Below, piece by piece: positions 5,735 to 13,429 of a DNA stretch of 16,314 bases. Position numbers and translations under genes: made by a program. The notes under the pieces are model-generated. The model ran no database searches. It saw only the letters and a list, made by a program, of their open reading frames with translations, and had not been told where the DNA came from. The stretch lies in assembly GCA_039923495.1 (NCBI GenBank), contig JBDTCO010000276.1:1-16314 (forward strand). The letters are read 5' to 3'. This stretch comes from JBDTCO01 sp039923495 (GTDB taxonomy: Bacteria; Myxococcota_A; Polyangia; Palsa-1104). The stretch's first letter is position 1; the number at the start of each line of letters is the position of its first letter.

Positions 5735-7735
5735 GTGAGACGCACGACGACGATCTGGACCGCGGGCTGGACTGTCGCCTTGGCCGCGGGGCTGGTCGTG
5801 CTTCACCTCGGTTCCGCGGTCGCCGCACCGGCCGAAGACGACCTCGTCCAGCGCCGGGCGATCCGCGGCGCGCCCGTGGAGGGCGTGCACGAGTCCGACG
5901 AGCTGCGCTCGATGCGCGAGTTCGACGAGTCGAGCTTTCCACGCCCGCTTCCCGTCGGGGATCTCCTCGACGAGGCGGCCGACGATCAGGCCGTGGTTCA
6001 TGGAGGGGCGAGCGCCGACGTGCACCCGGCCGAGGGCGGACTCGGTCCCGATGCGCTGGCCGCATCACTGCGCTCGCCGGTCCCGCATCCCGAGGCGGTG
6101 CCCACGTCGATCCCCTGGCTCTCGTCGCTGAAGCTGCCCGACATGCAGGTGCGCCTCGACCCGCGAGTCGTCCGCTACCTCGAGTTCTACAAGTCGGACC
6201 CGAAGGGCCGCAGCATCATGACGTCGTGGCTGCGGCGTCAGGGCCGCTACCGCGCGCTCATGGAGACGGCGATGGCAGACGCGCACCTGCCGAAGGCGCT
6301 GCTCTACGTGTCGATGATCGAGTCGAGCTACGACCCTCACGATCGCTCGCACGCCGGCGCCGTCGGGCTGTGGCAGTTCATGCCCGAGGGCGCGCGCATC
6401 TACGGCCTGCGCGTCGATCACTGGGTCGACGAGCGCAAGGATCCCGAGAAGGCAACGCTCGCCGTCATGCGCTATCTCGGCGATCTGAAGGCGCGCTTCG
6501 GCACGTGGTCGCTCGCGCTCGCGGCGTTCAACGCGGGCTACGGCGCGGTGCTGCGCTCGATCCACAAGTACAACACCAACGACTACTGGGAGCTCTGCCG
6601 CCACGAGAACGGCATGCCCTGGGAGACGACGCTCTACGTGCCGAAGGTCATGGCCACCGCGATCGTCGGCGAGAACCGCGCGTTGTTCGGCTACGACGAC
6701 CTGCAGGTCGATCCTGCGCTGATGTGGGACCGCGTGTTCGTCGACTCGTCGATGAGCACCGCCGCCATCGCGGCCGCGGCCGGCGTCTCCGAGGCGCAGA
6801 TCGTCACGCTGAACCCGCAGCTCCGTCGCGGCCGCACGCCGCCCGAGCCGCGCTTCGAGGTGCATGTCCCCCGCGGCACGGCGCACGCGTTCCTCGCCGG
6901 CTACGACCGGTCGAAGGAGGCCGTGCGGCCGTACACGATGCGCTACGGCGAGCGGCTCGAAGATCTCGCCGCATCGCTGTCGATGACCACGCGGCAGCTG
7001 AAGGCGCTCAACGGTCTCACGGACACGACCGAGGTGCGGCCGGGCCTCACGCTCGTCGTGCCGTCGAACAAGGAGCCGAAGGCGCCCACCGTGTGCGACA
7101 CCGTCATCGTCGCGGTCCCCGACAAGGACGCGGTCGTCGCAGGAAAAAAGCGCGTCTTCTATCGCGCGCTGCCCACCGACTCCCTCGCCGACCTCGCGCA
7201 CTTCTTCGACATCAAGCCGAGCGACGTGCAGCGCTGGAACGACCTCGATCCCGACGCGAAGCTCGCCGGGGCGATGGTGCTGCAGCTGTGGGTCGACAAT
7301 GCCTTCGACTCGAGCAAGGCCGCGCTCGTCGATCCGAGCCGCGTGCGCGTGGTGACAGTCGGCTCCGACGAGTTCTTCGAGCTCGAGGAGACCAAGCGTG
7401 GTCGCGTCCGCCTCTCGTACACCGTGAAGAGCGGCGACGACCTGAAGCGCATCGGCAAGAAGTTCGGGCTCACCGTCGCGGACATGGAGCGCATCAACCG
7501 CTTCGGCGAGAAGCACGCGCCGATCGTCGTCGGACAGAAGCTCGTCGTGTACCGGACGATGAGCGCGTCGGAGAAGACGAAGGCGATGTGCAAGCTCGTG
7601 CCGGGTGGCACCGATGCGCCGATCGCGAGCCCGGACGATGCGGACGACGGTGAAGAGACGCCGGAGCCCGCGCTGCGCGAGACGAGCAAGGAGGCGGGTG
7701 ACGAGCCGTCGCTGCCTCGCCTGCCGCAGCCGTGA
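5735..7735 (+). CDS. MltD-like lytic transglycosylase with LysM repeats
   Basis: This 666-residue exported enzyme should cleave the MurNAc-GlcNAc bond of peptidoglycan with 1,6-anhydro product formation. A signal peptide covers about residues 1-31 (core VALAAGLVVLHLG). After an acidic, probably disordered stretch (32-125), the SLT catalytic domain spans about 170-315, with catalytic Glu196 in MIESSYDP, GLWQFMP at 211-217 and AAFNAGYG at 263-270. A degenerate LysM-like segment lies at 340-380, and LysM-type repeats at about 398-444, 476-520 and 561-607 would bind glycan. The last 50 residues are acidic and proline-rich. This is the MltD architecture, longer than E. coli MltD (about 450). No lipobox is visible, so it is probably periplasmic. 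GTG at 5735 is the start; its stop overlaps the rluA-like start (GTGA). Confidence 0.9.
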   Translation: MRRTTTIWTAGWTVALAAGLVVLHLGSAVAAPAEDDLVQRRAIRGAPVEGVHESDELRSMREFDESSFPRPLPVGDLLDEAADDQAVVHGGASADVHPAEGGLGPDALAASLRSPVPHPEAVPTSIPWLSSLKLPDMQVRLDPRVVRYLEFYKSDPKGRSIMTSWLRRQGRYRALMETAMADAHLPKALLYVSMIESSYDPHDRSHAGAVGLWQFMPEGARIYGLRVDHWVDERKDPEKATLAVMRYLGDLKARFGTWSLALAAFNAGYGAVLRSIHKYNTNDYWELCRHENGMPWETTLYVPKVMATAIVGENRALFGYDDLQVDPALMWDRVFVDSSMSTAAIAAAAGVSEAQIVTLNPQLRRGRTPPEPRFEVHVPRGTAHAFLAGYDRSKEAVRPYTMRYGERLEDLAASLSMTTRQLKALNGLTDTTEVRPGLTLVVPSNKEPKAPTVCDTVIVAVPDKDAVVAGKKRVFYRALPTDSLADLAHFFDIKPSDVQRWNDLDPDAKLAGAMVLQLWVDNAFDSSKAALVDPSRVRVVTVGSDEFFELEETKRGRVRLSYTVKSGDDLKRIGKKFGLTVADMERINRFGEKHAPIVVGQKLVVYRTMSASEKTKAMCKLVPGGTDAPIASPDDADDGEETPEPALRETSKEAGDEPSLPRLPQP

Positions 7736-8676
7736 TCGACTTCACCGTCGAGGACCACGAGGTCGGGCAGCGCATCGATCAGGTCGTCGCGAGGCGCATC
7801 AGCGTCAGCGTGAACGAGGTGCGCCGCCTCCTCGACGCCGGCAAGATCCGCGTCCACCCGACGCTGGGCGCGCTCAAGAAGAGCACGCTCCTGCAGCGCG
7901 GCACGCACGTGCAGGTGCTCGCGTCACCGCAGCAGGAAGGCGCGCGCGTCGTCGCCGAGACCTACGTGCCAGTGCCCGAGACAGGCCCGCTCGAGGTGCT
8001 GCATCGTGACGAGGCGATCATCGTCGTGAACAAGCCCTTCGGGATGGCGACCCACCCGCTCAAGGCCGGTGAGCTCGGCACCGTCGCCAACCGGCTCGCT
8101 GCGCTGTACCCCGAGTGTGCCGCTGCGTCGGCGGATCCACGCGATGGTGGCTTCGTGCATCGGCTCGATCGGCAGACGTCGGGTGTCCTCGTCGCCGCGC
8201 GCACGGCCGCTGCGTACACGGCGCTGCGCGAGAGCTTCTCGAAGCGCGAGGTCGACAAGCTGTACTGGGCGCTCGTGCATGGACGCCTGCCGGGCGAGCG
8301 CACCATCGACGCGCCGCTCGTGACGCGCGCGGGCCTCGCGAAGATCGATCACGAGGATCCCAAGGCCCTCGAGGCGACGACCCACGTGCGTGTGCTCGTG
8401 AGCTCGGCTCGCTACACGCTCGTCGAGGCGACGACCTCGACCGGGCGGATGCACCAGATCCGCGCGCACCTCGCGTACATCGGGTATCCGCTCGTGTACG
8501 ACGGCCGCTACGGCGCGCCGGACGAAGACAGGGACGACGCGCAGCTCCACGCCCGATCGCTGTCCCTGCCGCACCCGATCGATGGCCAGATGGCGGGATA
8601 CACCGCGCCGCTGCCCTCGCTGCGGCACGACCTGTTCGAGGCGCTCCTCGGTGACAAGGTGCCTACGACGTGGTGA
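7732..8676 (+). CDS. RluA-family rRNA/tRNA pseudouridine synthase
   Basis: This 314-residue enzyme converts specific uridines in structured RNA to pseudouridine. An S4 RNA-binding domain lies at about residues 2-62 (EVGQRIDQVVARR, VNEVRRLLDAGKIRV). The catalytic domain follows, with the start motif IIVVNKPFGMATHP (96-109), the catalytic Asp146 in FVHRLDRQTSG, YWALVHG (178-184) and TGRMHQIRAHL (237-247). Length and motif order match RluA/RluC/RluD-type enzymes; which site it modifies cannot be told from sequence. The GTG at 7732 overlaps the transglycosylase stop by 4 nt (GTGA), so it probably depends on translation of that gene. Its 3' end overlaps the convergent kinase gene by 14 nt (8663-8676). 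Confidence 0.92.
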   Translation: MIDFTVEDHEVGQRIDQVVARRISVSVNEVRRLLDAGKIRVHPTLGALKKSTLLQRGTHVQVLASPQQEGARVVAETYVPVPETGPLEVLHRDEAIIVVNKPFGMATHPLKAGELGTVANRLAALYPECAAASADPRDGGFVHRLDRQTSGVLVAARTAAAYTALRESFSKREVDKLYWALVHGRLPGERTIDAPLVTRAGLAKIDHEDPKALEATTHVRVLVSSARYTLVEATTSTGRMHQIRAHLAYIGYPLVYDGRYGAPDEDRDDAQLHARSLSLPHPIDGQMAGYTAPLPSLRHDLFEALLGDKVPTTW

Positions 8677-10651
8677 CGAGCTCTGCTTCGATGAGCAGAT
8701 AGAGCGTGCGACACAGCGTGACGAGCTGGTCCGGCTGGTCGTAGCGCTTCATCCACTCACCGACGGTGCGCTTGCCGTCCATGCGCGACATCAGCTCGCG
8801 CGGACCGGCACCGACACGGAAGTGCTCGGGCGTGGGCCGCGCGGTGTCGCGCTTCACGGGCCGACGATCGGCGACGAGATCGAGCGCGCCACGCACGCGC
8901 GTCAGCGGAAGACCTGCGACTCCGGCACCGATGATCTCGAACGCGTCGAGGCCGAGAGGGAACGACTCGCGCGAGTTCAGGTTTCCCCGAACGTAGCGGA
9001 AGGTTCCATCTTCCCACGAGAAGACCTCGAGCATCTTCTCGCGTACCTGACGGGTGAGATAGCGGAACACCTCGAGCGGACGCAAAAGGTTGAGCCCGAC
9101 GAGCGTGTCACCGAGCTTGCCGCGAAAGCGCGGGAGGATCGCGAGCGCCATCGACAGCTCGCCGGGAGAGATCACGCCCTGCTGCACGAGGTACTCGCCG
9201 AAGCGCTCGCTCGGGCTGTTGGACGCGATGAACTCGGGTGCACCGTCGACGAGGAAGATCTCCTTGATGATGCCCGCGCGCTGCACGACGAGCTGTCCCG
9301 TCTCGCGCGCCGCGGCGAGGCGCGAGAACAGCCGCACCGGCGAGGTCACCTGGAAGCCCCCGCTGAAGTCGGCCGGCAGCGCGGACTCCTCGCGACGCGG
9401 AGGCGGCTGGGTGGTGGACGGTGCGCTCACCATCGGGTGCGCCTTCACCGGACTCACGGCAGCGGGCGTCGGGGCTGCGGGTGCAGGCTGCTCGATGACG
9501 ATGAGCGGACCCGAGTCGATGCTGGGCTCGATGCCCGCCTTGCGGTCGGCGTCCTCGCGCGCGATCTGCAGCGCGCGCGCCTTCACGGACGGCTCTTCGG
9601 ACGCCTTCGCGACGGCGTTCTGCATGCGCGCGGCGGCCTCTGCCTTCGCACGCGTGTCCTCCCCCATGAGGTTGCTGTCGGTGGTGCTCGACGGCGAGCG
9701 TGGCTGATCGACCTCGAGCGACTCGAAGTACGCGGCGAGATCGGCGTTGGTCACGCGCTGCCGCGAGTCGAAAAGGAAGTCGTACAGGGCCTCGCGCGCC
9801 TGCTCGGCACGCTGGTACCGCCCCTCGAGATCCTTCGACAGCAGCTTGTCGAGGATCGCGCGCAGCGGCGGCGGGATGTCGGCGCCGTACCGATCGAGGC
9901 GCTCGAGACGCGCGTCGCGGACCATGAGCAGGACGTCGAGATCGTTCGGCGCCGTGAAGAGGCGGCGTCCCATCAGCATCTCGGCGAGCACGATGCCGAC
10001 GGCGAAGATGTCCGCGCGCGCGTCGAGCGCGCCGCCGATCACCTGCTCGGGTGCCATGTAGCCGTACTTGCCCTTGAGCGTGCCGGCCTGCGTCTTCGAC
10101 TGCCGCTCGCGCTCGGCGGCGTGCGCGATCCCGAAGTCGCCGAGCTTCACGTCGCCGCGCCTGGCGAGGAGGATGTTCGATGGCGAGATGTCACGGTGCA
10201 CGAGCCCGAGCGGACGACCGTCTGCACCGCGCTTGTCGTGGGCGTACGCGAGCGCATCGAGCGTCTCGGCGGCGATGTGCACCGCGAGCCGGACAGGCAG
10301 GCGCTGCCGTCGGTGCGCGCACGCACGCAGCAGGCCGAGCGAGTCCATGCCGTCGACGTACTCCATCGCGATGAAGTACTGGCCGTCGACCTCGCCGAAC
10401 TCGAAGACCTGCACGATCTTCGGGTGCTCGAGCGCGCACTGCAGCTTCGCCTCGTCGACGAACATCGCGAGGAACTCCGGATCCGACGCGAGGTTCGGCA
10501 AGATCCGCTTGATGACGACCGTCTTCTCGAAGCCGTGCGCACCGGACTGCTTGGCCTTGAAGATCTCGGCCATGCCTCCGACCGCGATGCGCTCGAGGAG
10601 CTGCCAGCGCCCGAAGGGGCCTGGTCGAAAGGCAGGTTGAGCGGAGGTCAT
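8663..10651 (-). CDS. Hanks-type Ser/Thr protein kinase with C-terminal DUF4388/PATAN-type domain
   Basis: This is a 662-residue cytoplasmic kinase with no membrane segment. The kinase domain (about 14-295) has a glycine loop IAVGGMAEIF (22-31, the Myxococcota GGMAE form), ATP-binding Lys48 (VVIK), catalytic Asp154 in VHRDISPSN, metal-binding Asp172 in GDFG and APE at 200-202, so it should be active. A disordered linker rich in Ala, Pro and Ser (315-430) follows. The region 430-590 (SRLAAARETGQLVVQ, KEIFLVDGAPEFIAS, YLVQQGVISPGEL, KMLEVFSWEDGTF) resembles DUF4388/PATAN domains of myxobacterial signalling proteins, and 605-660 looks like a small helical domain. Its targets are unknown. The ATG at 10651 has a weak Shine-Dalgarno. 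It lies 44 nt behind the HicB-like gene and may be cotranscribed with it. Confidence 0.9.
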   Translation of the reverse strand: MTSAQPAFRPGPFGRWQLLERIAVGGMAEIFKAKQSGAHGFEKTVVIKRILPNLASDPEFLAMFVDEAKLQCALEHPKIVQVFEFGEVDGQYFIAMEYVDGMDSLGLLRACAHRRQRLPVRLAVHIAAETLDALAYAHDKRGADGRPLGLVHRDISPSNILLARRGDVKLGDFGIAHAAERERQSKTQAGTLKGKYGYMAPEQVIGGALDARADIFAVGIVLAEMLMGRRLFTAPNDLDVLLMVRDARLERLDRYGADIPPPLRAILDKLLSKDLEGRYQRAEQAREALYDFLFDSRQRVTNADLAAYFESLEVDQPRSPSSTTDSNLMGEDTRAKAEAAARMQNAVAKASEEPSVKARALQIAREDADRKAGIEPSIDSGPLIVIEQPAPAAPTPAAVSPVKAHPMVSAPSTTQPPPRREESALPADFSGGFQVTSPVRLFSRLAAARETGQLVVQRAGIIKEIFLVDGAPEFIASNSPSERFGEYLVQQGVISPGELSMALAILPRFRGKLGDTLVGLNLLRPLEVFRYLTRQVREKMLEVFSWEDGTFRYVRGNLNSRESFPLGLDAFEIIGAGVAGLPLTRVRGALDLVADRRPVKRDTARPTPEHFRVGAGPRELMSRMDGKRTVGEWMKRYDQPDQLVTLCRTLYLLIEAELVTTS

Positions 10652-10695
10652 GCCCGGGTGCAGCGTATCACGCGCTCCTTCGATCCCGCGCGAGT

Positions 10696-11538
10696 CTACT
10701 CGTGCGACTCGGTAGCCGCAGGTGCAGGTGCAGGTGCCGCCGAAGGCGCCGGGCTGGCCTGCGCGACCTGCTGGGCGCGCGGCCCGCCATTGCGGTTGTC
10801 ACCGCGGTTGTCGGGACGTGCGCCCCGGCCGCCCTGAGCCTGCGGGTTCGGGGCACCGTTGCCCTGGTTGGATCCACCGCGACCTCGTCGACGGCGATTT
10901 GCTTCGCCACCACCGCCACCGTTGTTGCTGTTGTTGTTGTTCGGGCGCTGAAAACCACCGCCACCGCCGCGGTTCTGCGGAATGGACGGCGGGTTCTGAT
11001 CGAGATTGCGAACGTACTCGATGAAGTTCGCGCGATCGTCGAGGAGCTGTGGATTGCCGCCGCGACGCACGTTGCCGCCACGGTTACCATCGGCGCGGTT
11101 GCCATCGGCGGTGGAGTGACGTGGCGCCTCGACGCGATTGCCGATATCATCGGAGAGGACGCCGCCCGGCTGCTGCTTGCGCGAAGGTGCGCGCGTGCCC
11201 TGGCGCTGCGCCAGCGCGAAGGACAGCAGCTCGCCGACGAGCTGGTCCAGCTCGACGCCCTCGGACTGAGCCATGTAGTAGAGCTCGCGGTGCAGGCTCT
11301 TCGAGATCTTCGCGCTCACCTCACCCGAGTGGTCGATCTCGTCCGCGGCCTTCGGTGGCTCCGATCCGAGCGACAGCATGTTCGCGAGCTGCGCGTCGAT
11401 CTCTTCCTCGAGCTTCGCGATGGCGTCCTTGCGACTCGCGCCGTCGCCGGTGAGGTGCTCGAGCTCGGGCGCGCGCGCGCTCCAGCTTGCACGCCGCGGA
11501 TCGAAGGAGACGACGACTCGGTAGTTGGGTTTTCCCAT
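10696..11538 (-). CDS. Solitary HicB-like/ribbon-helix-helix protein with Gly/Asn/Arg-rich tail
   Basis: This is a 280-residue protein in three parts. Residues 5-52 (YRVVVSFDPRRASWSARAPE, DAIAKLEEEIDAQL) look like the HicB antitoxin fold, a partly degraded RNase-H-like domain. Residues 72-110 (SAKISKSLHRELYYMAQSEG, LDQLVGELLSFAL) look like an Arc/HicB ribbon-helix-helix DNA-binding domain. Residues 112-280 are disordered: RGG-like clusters (RGGNVRRGG, NRRRRGRGG, GGRGARPDNRG), an Asn run at 200-206 and an Ala-Pro end. HicB antitoxins are usually 80-150 residues and pair with HicA; no HicA-like frame lies on either side. It is more likely an autoregulated nucleic-acid-binding protein than an antitoxin. 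The ATG at 11538 has AGGT 5 nt upstream. The tail is encoded by triplet-rich DNA, including three copies of GCAGGT at 10718-10735. Confidence 0.75.
   Translation of the reverse strand: MGKPNYRVVVSFDPRRASWSARAPELEHLTGDGASRKDAIAKLEEEIDAQLANMLSLGSEPPKAADEIDHSGEVSAKISKSLHRELYYMAQSEGVELDQLVGELLSFALAQRQGTRAPSRKQQPGGVLSDDIGNRVEAPRHSTADGNRADGNRGGNVRRGGNPQLLDDRANFIEYVRNLDQNPPSIPQNRGGGGGFQRPNNNNSNNGGGGGEANRRRRGRGGSNQGNGAPNPQAQGGRGARPDNRGDNRNGGPRAQQVAQASPAPSAAPAPAPAATESHE
10921..10941 (+). repeat. GTT trinucleotide run
   Basis: Seven consecutive triplets, six GTT and one GCT, encode the Asn/Ser run of the HicB-like protein on the opposite strand. ACC/GCC-type triplets, encoding Gly, flank it on both sides. 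Such a tract can change in length by slippage and would alter the tail without breaking the frame. Confidence 0.7.
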
Positions 11539-11547
11539 CGGGGACCT

Positions 11548-11578
11548 AGCTTACGTACGTCCGCCCTTTGCGTGTCAA
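11548..11578 (-). promoter_or_regulatory. Possible promoter of the HicB-like gene
   Basis: A perfect TTGACA on the minus strand (complement of 11573-11578) faces the HicB-like gene. The best -10 is TAAGCT (complement of 11548-11553) after 19 nt, which is weak. The ATG lies 9 nt further on. Confidence 0.35.
11553..11560. promoter_or_regulatory. Palindrome, possible operator
   Basis: ACGTACGT is an 8-bp perfect palindrome in the 62-bp divergent gap, lying between the -35 and -10 candidates of the HicB-like gene. Ribbon-helix-helix proteins commonly bind short palindromes in their own promoters, so this may be the autoregulatory site. Short palindromes also occur by chance. Confidence 0.25.
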
Positions 11579-11588
11579 GGCGATGCGC

Positions 11589-11594
11589 TAGACT
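11589..11594 (+). promoter_or_regulatory. Possible -10 box of the MBL-fold gene
   Basis: TAGACT lies exactly 6 nt before the ATG at 11601, the same distance as the TAGCGT boxes at 3063 and 5723. The matching -35 is poor: TTGCGT at 11568-11573 with a 15-nt spacer. There is no Shine-Dalgarno. Confidence 0.35.
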
Positions 11595-11600
11595 TCGCCG

Positions 11601-12482
11601 ATGCGCTTCGGAGACTTCGACCTCACCCTCGTGAACGGTGGCAATTTTCGCCTCGATGGTGGCGCGATGCACGGCGTCGTCCCGAAGTCGATCTGGTCGA
11701 GGCTCACGTCTTGCGACGAGCACAACCGCTGCTCGTACGCGACCAACTGCCTGCTCATCGAGCGCGTGTCGACGGGCGAGCGCACGCTCGTGGAGACCGG
11801 CAACGGCGGCAAGTTCTCGCCGAAGGAGATGGACATCTTCGGCATCGACCACGACCACTCCACCGAGAAGAACCTCGTGTCGATGGGAGTTCCGCCCGAG
11901 TCCATCAACCACGTCGTCATGACCCACCTGCACTTCGATCACTCGGGCGGCACGACGCGTCGCGAAGGTTCGATCGTGACGCCCGTGTTTTCGCGCGCGC
12001 GGCACCACATCCAGGCTCGCGAGCTCCACGACGCGAAGCACGCGCACGAGCGCAACCGCGCGAGCTACCTCGCCGAGAACTTCCTGCCGCTGGAGGACGC
12101 TGGCCTGCTGCAGCTGGCCGAGGGCGAGCAAGAGGTCGCCCCCGGCATCCGCGTCATCCCCACGCCCGGCCACACCGCGGGCCATCAGTCCGTGGTCGTT
12201 TCCGACGGCAGCGGACACCATGTCGTCTTCTTCGGCGACGTGATCCCCACCGCCGTTCATCTGAAGCTGCCCTTCATCATGGGCTACGACCTCGACGTCG
12301 TCGCCACGCTCGAGACCAAGCGCGTCCTGCTCGACCGCGTCGTGAAGGAGAAGTGGCTCGCCGTCTTCGGTCACGAGCTCACCACACCGGCCGGGTATCT
12401 CGGGCTCGATCAGAAGGGCAACGTCATCGTGCAAGAGCCGGTCGACCTGACGGCGCCGGGCGCGATCCGACCTACCAACTGA
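11601..12482 (+). CDS. Metallo-beta-lactamase-fold hydrolase (lactonase-like)
   Basis: This 293-residue cytoplasmic protein has the complete MBL metal site: HLHFDH (residues 109-114), a later histidine in PGHTAGH (189-195), Asp213 in FFGDVIP and His258 in FGHEL. The N-terminal pattern SIWSRLTSCDEHNRCSYATN (residues 30-49), followed by CLLIE and LVETGNGGKF, resembles the subgroup that includes YtnP-type quorum-quenching lactonases and related esterases, so a binuclear zinc lactonase or esterase is plausible, but the substrate is unknown. Length fits the family. The ATG at 11601 is supported by alignment of the family start and by the upstream TAGACT box. It is divergent from the HicB-like gene and convergent with the PLP-enzyme gene (26-nt gap). 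Confidence 0.85.
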   Translation: MRFGDFDLTLVNGGNFRLDGGAMHGVVPKSIWSRLTSCDEHNRCSYATNCLLIERVSTGERTLVETGNGGKFSPKEMDIFGIDHDHSTEKNLVSMGVPPESINHVVMTHLHFDHSGGTTRREGSIVTPVFSRARHHIQARELHDAKHAHERNRASYLAENFLPLEDAGLLQLAEGEQEVAPGIRVIPTPGHTAGHQSVVVSDGSGHHVVFFGDVIPTAVHLKLPFIMGYDLDVVATLETKRVLLDRVVKEKWLAVFGHELTTPAGYLGLDQKGNVIVQEPVDLTAPGAIRPTN

Positions 12483-12508
12483 TCACGACACACCCGTGCG
12501 TTCCGCCG

Positions 12509-13429
12509 TCATCGGCGTCCATGTTGTTCCCTGCCGCCGTACGTATCGACGAACAGCACGCACTTCCCGTCGAGCGCACCCGACGCCGCGTCGGCCATCA
12601 GCGCGGCGAGCGCCTTGCCGGTGTACGTGGTCTCGAGCGCGAGACCGCAGCGGCGCCCGGCCTCGACGGCAGCGATGGACGCCTCGGTCGCATATCCGTA
12701 GCCACGCCCGATCTGATCGTGAACGACGAGCAACTCGGTCGGCGGAAGGTGGGCTGTATCGCGCCACGAGACGATGGCGTCTTCGAGTCGACGCGCGGGT
12801 CCGTACCCCGAGAACGGCCTGTCGACGACACGCACCCCCACGATCGTCGGGGCATGCGCGACCTCGCGGTAGCCGGCGAGGAGTCCCGCGACGGTGCCGC
12901 AGCTCCCGAGCGCGAGGTACACGAGGTCGGGCTCGAGCTGCGATGCGATCTCGTGCGCCGCATCGACCCAGCCGAGCGACCCCAGCACCGACGAGCCACC
13001 GGCTGCGACGTAGTACGTGTCGGCATCGAGCCGCGCGGCGAGAAGCGGCACGACGAGCGCAACGTACGACGCGAGCTCACGAACGTCCGCACCTGTCTCA
13101 CGCATGCGCGCGAGCCGGGTCTCCACCGTCGCGTCGCGAGGCTGCGGGAACAGCAGCAGCTCGCACGCGAGCCCGAGCTGCCGGGCGTAGATCGCCGTGG
13201 CGAGCGCGTGGTTCGATCCCCAGCCACCGATCGTGACGACTCGCTTCCTGCCGAGCGCGAGCGCGTCGCAGAGCAGGTACTCGAGCTTGCGCACCTTGTT
13301 GCCGCCATACGCAGCGCCGGAGAGGTCCTCGCGCTTGACCCACAGCTCGATGCGATCGGAGACGAGCCCACGCAGCCGTTCGATGGGCGTCGGAAACGTA
13401 CCGAGCGAGAGCTTCGGTGCTACGGCCAC
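12509..13429 (-). CDS. PLP-dependent enzyme, ACC deaminase/D-cysteine desulfhydrase-like
   Basis: This 306-residue enzyme has fold-type II PLP features: WVKREDLSG (30-38), the PLP-binding Lys45 in YGGNKVRKLEY, the substrate loop GGWGSNHALATA (68-79) and the phosphate-binding GSCGTVAG (175-182). This points to the ACC deaminase/D-cysteine desulfhydrase group; family members deaminate or desulfurate small amino acids. The usual QSN of the substrate loop is WGSN here, so specificity is uncertain. The C-terminus (VLFVDTYGGREQHGRR) differs from the common VLFxHTGG ending. The frame is open upstream to 13687, but that stretch is antisense-like noise over the creatininase gene; the GTG at 13429 starts the conserved region and overlaps that gene's end by 10 nt. 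It is the last gene of the operon. Confidence 0.83.
   Translation of the reverse strand: MAVAPKLSLGTFPTPIERLRGLVSDRIELWVKREDLSGAAYGGNKVRKLEYLLCDALALGRKRVVTIGGWGSNHALATAIYARQLGLACELLLFPQPRDATVETRLARMRETGADVRELASYVALVVPLLAARLDADTYYVAAGGSSVLGSLGWVDAAHEIASQLEPDLVYLALGSCGTVAGLLAGYREVAHAPTIVGVRVVDRPFSGYGPARRLEDAIVSWRDTAHLPPTELLVVHDQIGRGYGYATEASIAAVEAGRRCGLALETTYTGKALAALMADAASGALDGKCVLFVDTYGGREQHGRR

Noticed and set aside
10687..10702. Hairpin at the end of the HicB-like gene as a terminator
   Set aside because: The 8-bp stem has an internal mismatch, overlaps the stop codon and has no T-run, so it does not separate this gene from the kinase with any confidence.
8582..10837. 751-residue open frame on the plus strand, antisense to the kinase
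   Set aside because: It is made of Arg/His/Glu/Leu-rich low-complexity sequence typical of the third frame opposite a GC-rich gene, and the opposite strand encodes a complete kinase.
10696..11538. HicBA toxin-antitoxin module
   Set aside because: No HicA-sized frame with a double-stranded RNA-binding-like pattern lies next to the HicB-like gene on either side.
13203..13226. tRNA T-arm-like sequence GGTTCGATCCC
   Set aside because: The T-stem does not pair over 5 bp, no acceptor or anticodon arm is found around it, and it encodes the GGWGSN loop of the PLP enzyme.
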